This document shows positions 25,422 through 35,627 of a stretch of 64,000 nucleotides of DNA, piece by piece. Source of the stretch: Myxococcus xanthus. GTDB taxonomy: Bacteria > Myxococcota > Myxococcia > Myxococcales > Myxococcaceae. Where the stretch lies: the NCBI RefSeq assembly GCF_900106535.1, contig NZ_FNOH01000020.1, positions 23,535-87,534 on the forward strand. The letters are read 5' to 3'. The first letter of the stretch is position 1. Every line of letters begins with the position of its first letter. The notes under the pieces are model-generated. The model had not been told where the DNA came from, did no database searches, and saw only the letters and a program-made list of their open reading frames with translations. The position numbers and the translations under genes are program-made.

Positions 25422-25808
25422 ATGGACGTTCAGGGCTTCCACCACGTGGCCATCCAGGCGCGGGACATCGAGCGTGTCACCGGCTTCTACAGAGACCTGC
25501 TGGGCTTTCCGGAGTTGACCCGTCATCTCCGCCCGGACGGCTCCTTGCGGAGCATCTGGGTGGGCGTGCCTGGGGGCGGCTTCCTGGCCATCGAGGCGGC
25601 GGGCGGCGAGCCCGTCTCCACGCCGTTTCGCCACGAGGCGCCGGGTCTTCTGCTGCTGGCATTCCGGATTCCGAAGGCAGCTCGGGCGGGTGTGGTCGAC
25701 ACCTTCACCCGCGCGGGTGTGCCGCTGGAGAACGAGACGCGGTGGTCGGTGTACGTCCGGGACCCCGAAGGCAACCGCGTTGCGCTCAGTCATCACCCGG
25801 AGGACTAG
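25422..25808 (+). CDS. VOC (glyoxalase/bleomycin-resistance) family protein
   Basis: 128 residues from the ATG at 25422. It shows the two-half VOC fold: FHHVAIQARDIERVTGFYRDLLGFPE at the start (the His is the usual first metal ligand; only part of it quoted is needed: HHVAIQARDIERVTGFY) and YVRDPEGNRVALSHH at the end. Substrate unknown; family members isomerise, cleave or bind small molecules using a divalent metal. It lies between the divergent PATAN regulator and the MshEN/GAF-like gene. Confidence 0.85.
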   Translation: MDVQGFHHVAIQARDIERVTGFYRDLLGFPELTRHLRPDGSLRSIWVGVPGGGFLAIEAAGGEPVSTPFRHEAPGLLLLAFRIPKAARAGVVDTFTRAGVPLENETRWSVYVRDPEGNRVALSHHPED

Positions 25809-25873
25809 ACGCACCGCCCCACGGCTGCGGGTGTGCTTGCGGAGCGGGACGGGGCACGGCTACAAGCGGCCCC

Positions 25874-27169
25874 ATGCGCCTGGGTGAGCAGCTCCTGAAG
25901 GATGGTCTCGTCACCGCCGAGGGACTCGAAGAAGCGCTCGAGGCCCAGGTGGTGCATGGCGGGCGGTTGGGAACGAACCTGGTGGAGCTGGGCCTGCTGT
26001 CGGAGGTGGACCTGGCGAAGGCGCTGGGGAAGGTCCACAACAGCGCGTTCGCGTCCGGGGAGATGGTTCCGGACCCCAAGGCGATGGAGCTGGTCTCCTC
26101 GAACCATGCGGACGACAAGGAGTACCTGCCCATGCGGGTGGACGCGACGCGGCTGAGCATCGCCGTCGTGAACCCGCACGACTTCTCGACGCTGGACGCG
26201 ATTGCCTTCAAGACGGGCAAGCGCGTGGTGCCGGTGGTCATCCCCGAGTTCCGGATGAACCAACTGCTGCGCCGTTACTGCAAGGCGTTCCGGCCGCTGC
26301 GCGCCGTCGACATGAACGCGGTGCGGCCGCGTCCCTCGGCGGGCTCGCAGGCCGAGCTGGCCAAGGCCGCGGAGACGCCGCCAGACTTGATGAGCGAGGA
26401 GGAGTTCCAGTCCGTCTACGCCTCCGCCCTGCGCGGTGGCGCCGACTCCGACGGGGACATGGGCGAGGAGGAGATCATCACCGGCGTAGAGGTACTGGAG
26501 GCCGCGCCCGAGCCTCCGCCCGCGACGGTCCGGCCGCAGGTGCCCGTGGCTCCGCCGCCGCCACCCCAGGCCATCGCTGTCCCACCGCAGATGGTTCAGC
26601 CGCACGTGCCACCCCCGGCGCCCGCGCTGGGCGGCTCGCCACCGCCTGTGCAGGTGCCGCGCGCACCGGAGCCGCCGCCGACGCCGCTGACCTTCGCGGA
26701 AGCGCAGGCGGAGCTGGCTCGCAGCTCGGACCGCGAGGACGTGGCGCACACGGTGCTGCGCTTCGCGCTGGGCAAGTGGAAGCGGAACCTGCTGCTGTCG
26801 GTGCAGGGCAGCCTCGTGACGGGCTGGCACGGCATGGGGGTGGGGGTTCGCGACGCGGTGGTGCGCCGCATCGGCGTGCCGCTGCGGGAGCAGAGCACCT
26901 TCCGGCTCGTGCGGGACACGCGCTCGCACTACATCGGGCCCGTCCGCCGTGATGCGGCCATGGGCGTGTTCTACAAGCTGCTGGGGGACGGGTTCCCGAA
27001 GACGGCCGTCATCCTCCCGCTGCTGGTGCGCGGCAAGGTCGTGCACCTGCTCTACGTGGACAACGGCCCGGACCAGCTCACTCCGCCCGACGTGGGCGAG
27101 CTGCTCATCCTCTCGCAGAGCGTGGGCCGCTCGTACGAGGCGATGATGCGGCGCCGCAAGAGCGCGTAG
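25874..27169 (+). CDS. GspE/PilB N-terminal (MshEN) domain protein with GAF-like C-terminus
   Basis: 431 residues from the ATG at 25874. Residues about 1-150 match the N-terminal domain of type II secretion/type IV pilus ATPases: MRLGEQLLKDGLVTAEGLEE, then ELGLLSEVDLAKALGKVH. A long proline-rich linker (about 215-275) leads to a C-terminal GAF-like domain (about 280-430). The ATPase domain itself is missing, so it cannot power secretion. MshEN domains in other bacteria bind c-di-GMP, so it may be an effector or sensor protein; this is an inference. The gene converges on the next with a 27-bp gap. Confidence 0.75.
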   Translation: MRLGEQLLKDGLVTAEGLEEALEAQVVHGGRLGTNLVELGLLSEVDLAKALGKVHNSAFASGEMVPDPKAMELVSSNHADDKEYLPMRVDATRLSIAVVNPHDFSTLDAIAFKTGKRVVPVVIPEFRMNQLLRRYCKAFRPLRAVDMNAVRPRPSAGSQAELAKAAETPPDLMSEEEFQSVYASALRGGADSDGDMGEEEIITGVEVLEAAPEPPPATVRPQVPVAPPPPPQAIAVPPQMVQPHVPPPAPALGGSPPPVQVPRAPEPPPTPLTFAEAQAELARSSDREDVAHTVLRFALGKWKRNLLLSVQGSLVTGWHGMGVGVRDAVVRRIGVPLREQSTFRLVRDTRSHYIGPVRRDAAMGVFYKLLGDGFPKTAVILPLLVRGKVVHLLYVDNGPDQLTPPDVGELLILSQSVGRSYEAMMRRRKSA

Positions 27170-27196
27170 GACATCGCGCGCTCGCGGCGGAATGGC

Positions 27197-28456
27197 TCAG
27201 GTGGACAGCTCCTCCACTTCGAACGTCATGCCCGCACGGCGCAGCCGCTCCACCAGTCGCATGCCCATGGCGGAGGCCGGCGTGAGCACGCCGCCCGTGG
27301 TCGGAGTGTCGTCGAAGGCGAGGCACAGCGCGGACTCGGCGAGCATCCGCGACGTGGCCGCGTAGCCCGGGTCTCCCTGCGCCGCCACCTTGCCCTTCAG
27401 CCGCACCTGCTTGCCCGTGCGGGGGGAGGTGCCTTCGCCACGAAGCTGCGCGACGAAGAAGCCTTTCTCCCGGGCTTCCAGAGACGGGCCTTCACCCGGC
27501 GCGGGCAGTACCTTCTTCTCCAGCAGCGTGCGTAGGGGCTTCACCTGCATCGCGGCGACGACGCCTCCCAGGCCCGCGGTGACGCCCGTGGCGCGCAGCA
27601 GGCCCTTGGGCCCGGCGCCATAGCTGGCGACCTCCGCGTACCGGAAGTGCTCTCCCCACGGGTGACCGAGCAGCGCATTGCTGCGTCGGACGACGCGCGT
27701 GTTCACGGTCGCCATGAGGAACGGGCCGGTCCACTGGCCCAGTTCCTGGCTGTAGTGGACGCCCAGCGCGTCCTTGGACTCGGGTCGCCAGCGGCCTGGG
27801 ACGGGGTCCAGCGCATGCGGGTGGGCCATGATTCGCCGCACCGAGCGGTCCGTTGATGCTTCTTCCATCGCCTGCACCATGCTCGCGGCCGTGCCACCGC
27901 TAGCGCCTCCGCGCATGGGACCCATGTAGAGGCGGACTGCTTCCAGGTGCCCGCCATGGTGCTCCCGCATGTGCTCCTGCATCATCAACACGCCCAGGTC
28001 CGACGGAATCGAGTCGAAGCCACAGGTGTGGACGATGCGTGCGCCGCTCTGCCGCGCCTGCTCGTGGTGGGCGTCAATCATCCGCCGCATCCACTGCACT
28101 TCACCCGTCAGGTCGCAGTAGCTGACGCCGGCCCGAACACACGCCGCGACGAGCTCGCTGCCGTAACGTGCGTAGGGGCCCACCGTGGTGCAGACCACGC
28201 GGGTGCGAGGGACCAGGGCATCCAGCGACGCGGCGTCGCGTGCATCCGCGACGAGCAGCGGTAGCTCCGCGAAGGAGGGCGCAATCGCCGCCAGCCCCTG
28301 CCGGACCTTCTCCAGCTTGTCGAGGTCGCGTCCCGCCAGGGCCCACCGTGCGCGGTGGCTGTCCTGGGTCCTGGCGAGATATTCGGCGACCAGTCGCCCG
28401 GTGAAGCCGGTGGCCCCCCAGGCGATGATGTCGAACTCCGTGGCGGAGGTGTTCAT
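27197..28456 (-). CDS. Saccharopine dehydrogenase-like / trans-acting enoyl reductase family protein
   Basis: 419 residues from the ATG at 28456; an upstream start at 28489 would add only 11 residues. A Rossmann NAD(P)-binding motif GATGFTGRLVAEYLA begins at about residue 12, followed by VVCTTVGPYARYG and the HTCGFDSIPSDLGV motif typical of this family. Homologues reduce lipid or polyketide intermediates (for example mycobacterial enoyl reductases) or act on unknown carbonyl substrates. No lipid gene lies adjacent, so the substrate is open. Confidence 0.85.
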   Translation of the reverse strand: MNTSATEFDIIAWGATGFTGRLVAEYLARTQDSHRARWALAGRDLDKLEKVRQGLAAIAPSFAELPLLVADARDAASLDALVPRTRVVCTTVGPYARYGSELVAACVRAGVSYCDLTGEVQWMRRMIDAHHEQARQSGARIVHTCGFDSIPSDLGVLMMQEHMREHHGGHLEAVRLYMGPMRGGASGGTAASMVQAMEEASTDRSVRRIMAHPHALDPVPGRWRPESKDALGVHYSQELGQWTGPFLMATVNTRVVRRSNALLGHPWGEHFRYAEVASYGAGPKGLLRATGVTAGLGGVVAAMQVKPLRTLLEKKVLPAPGEGPSLEAREKGFFVAQLRGEGTSPRTGKQVRLKGKVAAQGDPGYAATSRMLAESALCLAFDDTPTTGGVLTPASAMGMRLVERLRRAGMTFEVEELST

Positions 28457-28494
28457 GGGCGCGGGAGTCTGGTCGCGCCCCGAAGGCACCGCAA

Positions 28495-28525
28495 CCGCGG
28501 CGTGAAACGAGTGTTCACGCCGCGG
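28495..28525 (-). terminator. Strong hairpin downstream of the pseudokinase gene
   Basis: A perfect 12-bp inverted repeat, CCGCGGCGTGAA (28495-28506) and TTCACGCCGCGG (28514-28525), encloses a 7-base loop. It lies just after the stop of the pseudokinase gene (minus strand) and before the reductase start. No long T-run follows, but it is the strongest hairpin in this part of the window. Confidence 0.6.
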
Positions 28526-28540
28526 AGATTGCTACCCCGG

Positions 28541-30715
28541 TTACTCCTCTTCGGGCTTCTCGAAGTTGACGTCGAAGGTGACGCGTTGGCCCGGCTCCAC
28601 CTTGAACGTCTTCTGCCACCGGGAGTTGTTCACGATGACCAGGAGCTGGTGCGTGCCTTCGTACAAGTCCAGTTCCTCGATGGGTGCGGCACCGATGAGC
28701 CGGCCATCCACCGTGACGATGGCGCCCTCCGGGGCGCGTACGTTCGCGAATCCCTTGTTGAGGAAGATCTGCTGCGAGGAACGGCCACCCGCCGGCACGG
28801 TGATGACCCGTGTCGTCTGGATGCCGAGCACCGGGTTGCTGAGCGTCAGCACGTGACGGCCCGCGGGCACGGCCGCGGAGACCGGCGTGCGGCCCAGGTA
28901 CTGCCCAGGAATCGAGACCTCCACGCGCGGGTCCACGGTGACGTCCAGCGTGCCCATGGGAATGCCGGCATCCACGGGGCCCGCATCCTGCGTCACGCCG
29001 GCGTCGACGGGCAGGGCGTCGGTGACGCCCGCGTCCTCGAGCTCGGACTCGATGTTGGAGGGCAGCTGGCTGAGCACGACGGCCCCCGCGCCCACCGTGA
29101 GCGCCAGACCGACGCCCACGAAGGCCATCCAGGTGCGTGACTGCTTCTGCGCGGCGGGAGGCGTCGTGGGGGCCGCGTGTGCGTCCGCGCCCGTCGGGCC
29201 GGTGGGGACAGTGGCCCCTGCCGAGGCCCCCGTGCCCGTGGCGCCGGGATGAGCCTGAGTGCCTGTGCCGGACTGATGCTGTGCGCCCGCGCCGGACTGC
29301 GCCTGTGCGCCTGAGCCTGAATGGGCCTGAGTGCTTGCGCCGGACTGATGCTGTGCGCCCGCGCCGGAGTGGACCTGTGCGCTTGCGCCCGCCTGTGACT
29401 GGCCACCTGCACTGGACTGAGTCTGTGCGCCTGAATGCGCTTGAGCGCCCGCGCCGGATTGCGCCTGTGCGCCAGCCTGCGCCTGGCTGCCTGCACCGGA
29501 TTGAGTCTGTGCACCCGCGCCACTTTGCGCGTGGCCAATTGCACCGGACTGCGTCTGAGCCCCCGCCGAACCGGAGCCGGACTGCCCCGTGCTGCCCGCA
29601 GCCGGTGCCGCCTGCGCGTTGCCACCGGCCGCCGAGCCACTCCCAGCCTGCGCACCCGAACCATCGGGCGAGCCCGAGGCATGCAACTGTCCCGGCAACT
29701 CCGGCCACTTCGCGGGCATCAAGCCCGGGGGCAGGGCGCCGCGCGCGAGGAACTCAGCCACGGCGGGCGGAGAGATGCCAGCCTTCTGCATCACCTCGGC
29801 GATGCCCGTTTCAATCACCCGCCGCCGCGTCGCGCGAGCCTCGCTCTCGGGCGGGAAGTACTTCGACAGGAACTCCGAGAACTCCGCATGCGTGGGCAGC
29901 GAGCCGACGGCCTCGACTACGGCCTCGCGGAACGCGAGCGCCGTCGGATACCGCTCCTTGGCCCGCTTCGCCGTCGCCCGGCGCAGCACCGCGTCCAGCT
30001 TCAGCGGCACGTCCTGCGCCATGGGCGGCAGCGAGCGCGTGAGCACGGCCTTGTCCGGGTCCGCCGCATCCTTGAAGGGAATCTTCCCGGAGAGGCACTC
30101 GTGCAGGACGAGTCCCAGGAGGAACACGTCCGACTGGACGTTGACCGCCTCGCGTCCACCGAGGAGCTGCTCGGGCGCGCTGTACAAACGCCGGTTCTTC
30201 ACGCGCTTGCCACCGCGCTCGCGCGGAGCCACGCCGAGCGCGCCATAGCCCGTCACCTTCGTCAGACCGCCGAAGGAGATCATCAACGTCTCGGGCCGGA
30301 CGTCACCGTGCACAAAGGGCGTGCCGTCGTCATTGCCAGCGACGTGCGCGTAGTGGAGACCCACGGCGGCATCCGCCACGACGAGCGCCGCGAAGTGCGG
30401 CGGCAGGCGGGGGTGGGCCTCCAGCAGGCGACGCAGGGGCTCGCCGTCGGCGAACTCGGTGACACGGGCCAGTCCGCCATCCTGCTCGGCCAGGGCGTGG
30501 ACACGGAGGATGTGCGGATGCTCGAAGACGAGCGCGCGAGCGGTCTCGCGACGCAAGGTCGCCTTCAGCTCGGGGTTCTGCACGACATCTTGCGGTGCCC
30601 AGATGAGCACCACGGGACGGGGAGACGCGCCGTCCTCCAGGGCGAGTCCGAGGAAGGCACGTGAGCCTTCCCCAGCCAGCAGGGGACCAAGGGATTGGTA
30701 ACGGACGGAACTCAT
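28541..30715 (-). CDS. Membrane Ser/Thr pseudokinase with repeat linker and PEGA-like domain
   Basis: 724 residues. Residues about 8-285 show a protein-kinase fold, but three catalytic positions are lost: the VAIK lysine strand reads VVLIWA, the catalytic loop reads HGDVRPET (HRDxKPxN expected; Asp138 is kept, Lys and Asn are not), and DFG is replaced by TGYG (155-158). The APE and DVxxxG motifs remain (APE near 180, SDVFLLG). A Gly/Ala/Gln/Ser/His repeat linker covers about 383-490; a membrane helix covers about 528-550; the exterior part (about 570-720) has PEGA-like repeats such as YLGRTPVSAAVPAGRHVL. It probably senses or scaffolds rather than phosphorylates. Confidence 0.85.
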   Translation of the reverse strand: MSSVRYQSLGPLLAGEGSRAFLGLALEDGASPRPVVLIWAPQDVVQNPELKATLRRETARALVFEHPHILRVHALAEQDGGLARVTEFADGEPLRRLLEAHPRLPPHFAALVVADAAVGLHYAHVAGNDDGTPFVHGDVRPETLMISFGGLTKVTGYGALGVAPRERGGKRVKNRRLYSAPEQLLGGREAVNVQSDVFLLGLVLHECLSGKIPFKDAADPDKAVLTRSLPPMAQDVPLKLDAVLRRATAKRAKERYPTALAFREAVVEAVGSLPTHAEFSEFLSKYFPPESEARATRRRVIETGIAEVMQKAGISPPAVAEFLARGALPPGLMPAKWPELPGQLHASGSPDGSGAQAGSGSAAGGNAQAAPAAGSTGQSGSGSAGAQTQSGAIGHAQSGAGAQTQSGAGSQAQAGAQAQSGAGAQAHSGAQTQSSAGGQSQAGASAQVHSGAGAQHQSGASTQAHSGSGAQAQSGAGAQHQSGTGTQAHPGATGTGASAGATVPTGPTGADAHAAPTTPPAAQKQSRTWMAFVGVGLALTVGAGAVVLSQLPSNIESELEDAGVTDALPVDAGVTQDAGPVDAGIPMGTLDVTVDPRVEVSIPGQYLGRTPVSAAVPAGRHVLTLSNPVLGIQTTRVITVPAGGRSSQQIFLNKGFANVRAPEGAIVTVDGRLIGAAPIEELDLYEGTHQLLVIVNNSRWQKTFKVEPGQRVTFDVNFEKPEEE
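29246..29569 (-). repeat. Tandem repeat coding for the Gln/Ala/Gly/Ser linker
   Basis: Imperfect repeats of roughly 8-10 codons (units such as GAGAQAHSG, GAGAQHQSG, GAQTQSG) run through residues about 383-490 of the pseudokinase. The DNA repeats as well as the protein, with recurring cores like gcgccggactg on the plus strand, so copy number may vary between strains. Confidence 0.8.
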
Positions 30716-30783
30716 GACATCGCATGTTAGTGCGAGTCACGCGGGTCCTGAAATACGGGGAGCCCGTCGCCCTTTCCCGACAG

Positions 30784-32130
<1,347 letters not shown>

Positions 32131-32263
32131 TCCAACCCTCCGTGCACCGCCAGGGATTGTCGGGCGAAGGACATTCTGATTGTCGGGAAGGCCGCAGCCT
32201 ACCCGGGGCCCCTGGATGCGGTGTCTCGCTCTTCATAAACCACTCCGGTCATCCATGAACGAA

Positions 32264-32280
32264 TGCATCTCTGGGATGCA
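32264..32280. promoter_or_regulatory. 17-bp dyad in the divergent htrA / receiver-kinase promoter region
   Basis: TGCATC (32264-32269) and GATGCA (32275-32280) form a perfect 6-bp inverted repeat with a 5-base spacer, 94 bp before the receiver gene and 134 bp before the protease gene. It is a plausible operator; the protein is unknown. The rest of this 243-bp region shows no other clear signal. Confidence 0.35.
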
Positions 32281-32373
32281 CGTCCTCGCGGAGTGTCAGT
32301 ACACCGTGGGAGTGGATTGTTATCCTGGCGGCGCGCAAGCAGTCGCGGCGTGCCGAGGCGAGGGAGTGGAAGC

Positions 32374-33369
32374 ATGAGTCTCGTCCTGGTCGCGGACGAT
32401 GAGCCAGCGGTGTTGGAGGTTCTCAGTCAAGTCGTGGAGGACCTGGGCCACGACGTCTTGAGAGCGCGGGATGGCGAGGAGGCGCTCGGTCTGGCGCGTG
32501 CCCGGCATCCTCAACTGGTGGTGACGGACCACATGATGCCGCGGCTGAGCGGCGTGGAGCTCTGCCGCCGGATGAAGCAGGAGGCACAGCTCAAGGACGT
32601 GCCCGTCATCCTCCTCAGCGCGGTGCTGCCCCAGGGCGCGCCGGAGGCGTTCGCCTTCCTCCACAAGCCCTTTGAAATCACCGACTTCGAATCGGTCATC
32701 CACAAATCGCTGGCCGCCTCGCCGGAGCCCCGGATGGCGCACGCGGCGTCCCCCGTGGGCGCGCTGGGGCAGTGGGTGGCGCAGACGCTCCAGGGCCCGC
32801 TCGAAACGGCCCGCGAGCAGCTTCGCCGGCTGGAATGCACGCCCTCCGTGGACCGCGCGGCGCTGGACACGCTGGCGGCGCAGCTCCAGTCCATGGAAGC
32901 CGTGGGCCGTCACCTGCGCGAGCTGGCGTGGCTGTCCTCGGGCGAGGCGACGCTGGCGCGAATCGACACGGACGTGGGCCAGCACCTGCGCGACGCGGTG
33001 GCGGCGCATGGCGCACACGTCACGTTGGAAGCACCCGAGGAGCCAGTCCACGCGCAGGTGGACCCGCCGCGCATCCGGCAGGTGTTCGACGTGCTGCTGG
33101 CGAACGCGGTCCGGCAGGGGGACGCGGAGGTGGCGCTCGAAATCTCCCAGACGCAGCTCACGGTGCGCGTGAAGGACGTGGGGCCGGGGGTGGCCGCGGA
33201 GGCGCTGGCCCACCTCTTCACGCCCTTCCGGATGGATGCGAAGGGCGTCCGCGGACCGGAGCTGTACGTGGCCTCGGAGCTGGTGCGCCTGCAAGGGGGC
33301 GCGCTGTCCGTCCAGTCACGACCCGGCGAGGGCTCCACGTTCAGCCTGATGCTGCCGCGGAGCACCTGA
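32374..33369 (+). CDS. Receiver fused to a degenerate histidine-kinase core
   Basis: 331 residues from the ATG at 32374. The receiver (1-115) is intact: Asp8/Asp9, acceptor Asp52 in VTDHMMP, Lys98 in LHKPF. The second half follows the layout of a HisKA-HATPase kinase, but the phospho-acceptor His is replaced: the line VAQTLQGPLE matches VAHEINNPLA with Gln137 at the His position. The ATPase part keeps an N-box-like DVLLANAV and DVGPGVAAEAL, while the G2 box is changed (GVRGPELYVAS). It is therefore probably a phosphorylation-responsive binding protein, not a kinase. Genes either side are unrelated enzymes. Confidence 0.85.
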   Translation: MSLVLVADDEPAVLEVLSQVVEDLGHDVLRARDGEEALGLARARHPQLVVTDHMMPRLSGVELCRRMKQEAQLKDVPVILLSAVLPQGAPEAFAFLHKPFEITDFESVIHKSLAASPEPRMAHAASPVGALGQWVAQTLQGPLETAREQLRRLECTPSVDRAALDTLAAQLQSMEAVGRHLRELAWLSSGEATLARIDTDVGQHLRDAVAAHGAHVTLEAPEEPVHAQVDPPRIRQVFDVLLANAVRQGDAEVALEISQTQLTVRVKDVGPGVAAEALAHLFTPFRMDAKGVRGPELYVASELVRLQGGALSVQSRPGEGSTFSLMLPRST

Positions 33370-33412
33370 CACGCGATGGCATCCCTTCACGGGCGCTTCG
33401 CGTGACGAGACG

Positions 33413-34450
33413 TCAGGCCTGCTGCGACTTCAGCATCCAGCCAATCATCTTGTACAGAAGCCGGGCGCCGACGTTGCCGTCCCACTCGCCGCCCTCGGGG
33501 TCGGGGGCCACCTCGGTGAGGTCGAAGCCCACGATGGTGCGCCCGGAGCGGACCACGCCGGCGATGAGGGCCACGGCCTCGGCGAAGGACAGTCCGCCGG
33601 GCACCGGGGTGCCCGTGTGGGGGCAGAGCACGGGGTCCAGCCCGTCGATGTCGAAGGACAGGTAGACCTGCTTCGGGAGCAGGGCGACCATCTCATCCAC
33701 CTGCCGGTTCCAGGGCACGCCGTCGAAGCGCTTGTTCTGGAGGACGGCGTCGAAGAAGCCGTGCACGCGGCCGTTGGAGTCCGCGATGTACTGGTACTCC
33801 TCCGCGCTCATGTCGCGCAGGCCCACCTGGACCAGCGTCTTCACGCCGGGGATGCGCTCCGCGACGTTGTACATGATGGACGCGTGGGACCAGGTGAAGC
33901 CCTCGTAGGCCACGCGCAGGTCGGCGTGCGCGTCCAGGTGCAGCACGCCCAGGCCGGGGTACTTCTCCGCGTGCGCGCGGATGATGCCGTAGGAGATGGA
34001 GTGGTCACCGCCCACCGCGGCCACGCGCTTGCCCTGGTCCAACCAGTGCTTGGTGGTGCGGTAGACGTGCTCGTTCATCTGGTCGCAGAGGACATTCACG
34101 TCCTGCGCGGCCTGAATCAGCGCGGCCTCGCCGGAGTGGATGCCACCGGCCTCGATGACGACCTGGGCGCGCTCCTTGGCGCGGGTGTTCCAGTCGCGCA
34201 GCTCCTGGGGCTCGGGGAGCATGGCGATGCCACGCTCGTAGGGACGACCCGTCTCCACGTCGAAGAGGTCGACCTGCCGGCTGGCTTCCAGGACGGCGGT
34301 TGGCCCCTCGGACGTGCCACCGCCGTAACTGGTGGTGGCCTCGAAGGGAACGGGGATGAGGATGACGTGCGCCTCTTCCGGGGAGTGGGGGAGGCCGAAC
34401 ACGCCGGAGTCCGGCTGGGCGGCGGCGCTGGGGTCGAAGTGGGTAGCCAT
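33413..34450 (-). CDS. Agmatinase/arginase-family ureohydrolase
   Basis: 345 residues from the ATG at 34450; an upstream frame extension (to 34552) overlaps the neighbouring gene and is not needed. All binuclear Mn2+ motifs are seen: GGDHSISYG, DAHADLRV and SFDIDGLDP. The family hydrolyses agmatine, arginine or formiminoglutamate; the sequence resembles SpeB-type agmatinases most, giving putrescine and urea, but the substrate is not proven. It is the last of three leftward genes (35628, 34494, 33413) with short gaps. Confidence 0.85.
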   Translation of the reverse strand: MATHFDPSAAAQPDSGVFGLPHSPEEAHVILIPVPFEATTSYGGGTSEGPTAVLEASRQVDLFDVETGRPYERGIAMLPEPQELRDWNTRAKERAQVVIEAGGIHSGEAALIQAAQDVNVLCDQMNEHVYRTTKHWLDQGKRVAAVGGDHSISYGIIRAHAEKYPGLGVLHLDAHADLRVAYEGFTWSHASIMYNVAERIPGVKTLVQVGLRDMSAEEYQYIADSNGRVHGFFDAVLQNKRFDGVPWNRQVDEMVALLPKQVYLSFDIDGLDPVLCPHTGTPVPGGLSFAEAVALIAGVVRSGRTIVGFDLTEVAPDPEGGEWDGNVGARLLYKMIGWMLKSQQA

Positions 34451-34493
34451 GGCGGCGCAGGATAAAGGCCCGGTGTCGGGGCGCAATGGTCTG

Positions 34494-35597
34494 TTACTTC
34501 TCGATGCGTTCCTTGACGTCGAAACGCCCGGCCAGCACCTGATGTTTCTCAATCACCAGCCGGTCCGCCGTCAGCACGCCCCGGACGTCCAGGCTGTAGT
34601 CGTTGTAGAAGGCGTCGACGGTCGAGGCCTTGAGGTTCCCTCCAATGATGACGGGGCCCTCGGTCTGGAAGGTGTCGCATTCGAAGTCACCGCCCACGAA
34701 GAGCTGGCACCCTTCGAAGTTGGACGCCTTGCCCTTCACCGTCAGGTTCCCCGTCACCAGGAGCGACAGCACCTTCAGGGGGCCCTCCACCACGAGGTCG
34801 CCGTGGTGGACGAAGGGGTTCTTGGACACCTTCTTGAGTGTCTTGCTCGCGGGGGCCCGCGTGGCGACCTGCCGGATGAGGTCGATGGTGGCGAAGACGA
34901 GCGGGGCGTTCGTGTTGCCGTGCTCTGCGATGCCCGCGTAGAGCTGGTCGATGGTGACCGAGTACTCCTCGACGAAGACGCTCTCCATGAACGCGCGGAG
35001 CTGCTCCCACGTCTTGGGGTTGCCCCCCGCGGGAGCGTCCCCTGACAGGTATTGGGTGACGCGCTCCTCGGAGAGCTCCTTTACCTTCTTGGGCGGAGGG
35101 CCTCGCTGGTCCTGGGTCTTCTTCAGGAGCTCCACGAGCAGGGGGCCCACGTTCTTGCTGTGCCGCGAGGCGCGGGCGACGGAGAGCACCGACCTGCCCC
35201 CCTCCGTCTTCAGCCGAGGGTCGATGCCCTGGTCGATGAAGAACCGCACGACGCGGTCAGCGCCGAACTCCGCAGCCCGGTGAATCGGGAACTCGTAGTT
35301 CGAACCCGCCCGGATGTCGGCGCCGTACTCCATGAGCAACTGGATGACGTCGACGTTGTTCTGGGGCACGGCGATCATCATCGGCGAGTGCCCGTTGATG
35401 GTCTTGAAGTCCAGGCTGACGCCGCTGGCGAGCAGTGCCCGGATTTGAGTCACCACCTCGGCGTTCTTGCGCTCCGCCTTGGCCAGGCTCTGCCGGTACT
35501 CGGCCTCCGGCATTTCGACCCGGTGATAGGTCTGGATGTAGTGGAGGTCGTTGATCTGCCGGAATAGCTTTTCGAGCTCTTGCTGCTGCTCCGTCAT
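34494..35597 (-). CDS. Ankyrin-repeat protein with bactofilin-like beta-helix C-terminus
   Basis: 367 residues, no signal peptide. Residues about 50-165 contain ankyrin repeats, for example INGHSPMMIAVPQNNVDVIQ and FPIHRAAEFGADRVVRFFI. Residues about 265-355 form a short parallel beta-helix of repeated strands, GDLVVEGPLKVLSLLVTGNL then VGGDFECDTFQTEGPVIIGG, of the bactofilin/polymer-forming type. Bactofilins build cytoskeletal filaments in M. xanthus; an ankyrin fusion suggests a filament or scaffold with a protein-binding head. It is 43 bp upstream of the agmatinase gene on the same strand. Confidence 0.75.
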   Translation of the reverse strand: MTEQQQELEKLFRQINDLHYIQTYHRVEMPEAEYRQSLAKAERKNAEVVTQIRALLASGVSLDFKTINGHSPMMIAVPQNNVDVIQLLMEYGADIRAGSNYEFPIHRAAEFGADRVVRFFIDQGIDPRLKTEGGRSVLSVARASRHSKNVGPLLVELLKKTQDQRGPPPKKVKELSEERVTQYLSGDAPAGGNPKTWEQLRAFMESVFVEEYSVTIDQLYAGIAEHGNTNAPLVFATIDLIRQVATRAPASKTLKKVSKNPFVHHGDLVVEGPLKVLSLLVTGNLTVKGKASNFEGCQLFVGGDFECDTFQTEGPVIIGGNLKASTVDAFYNDYSLDVRGVLTADRLVIEKHQVLAGRFDVKERIEK

Positions 35598-35627
35598 CGA
35601 ATCCGTTCCTTCAGTGCGCGATGCGGC

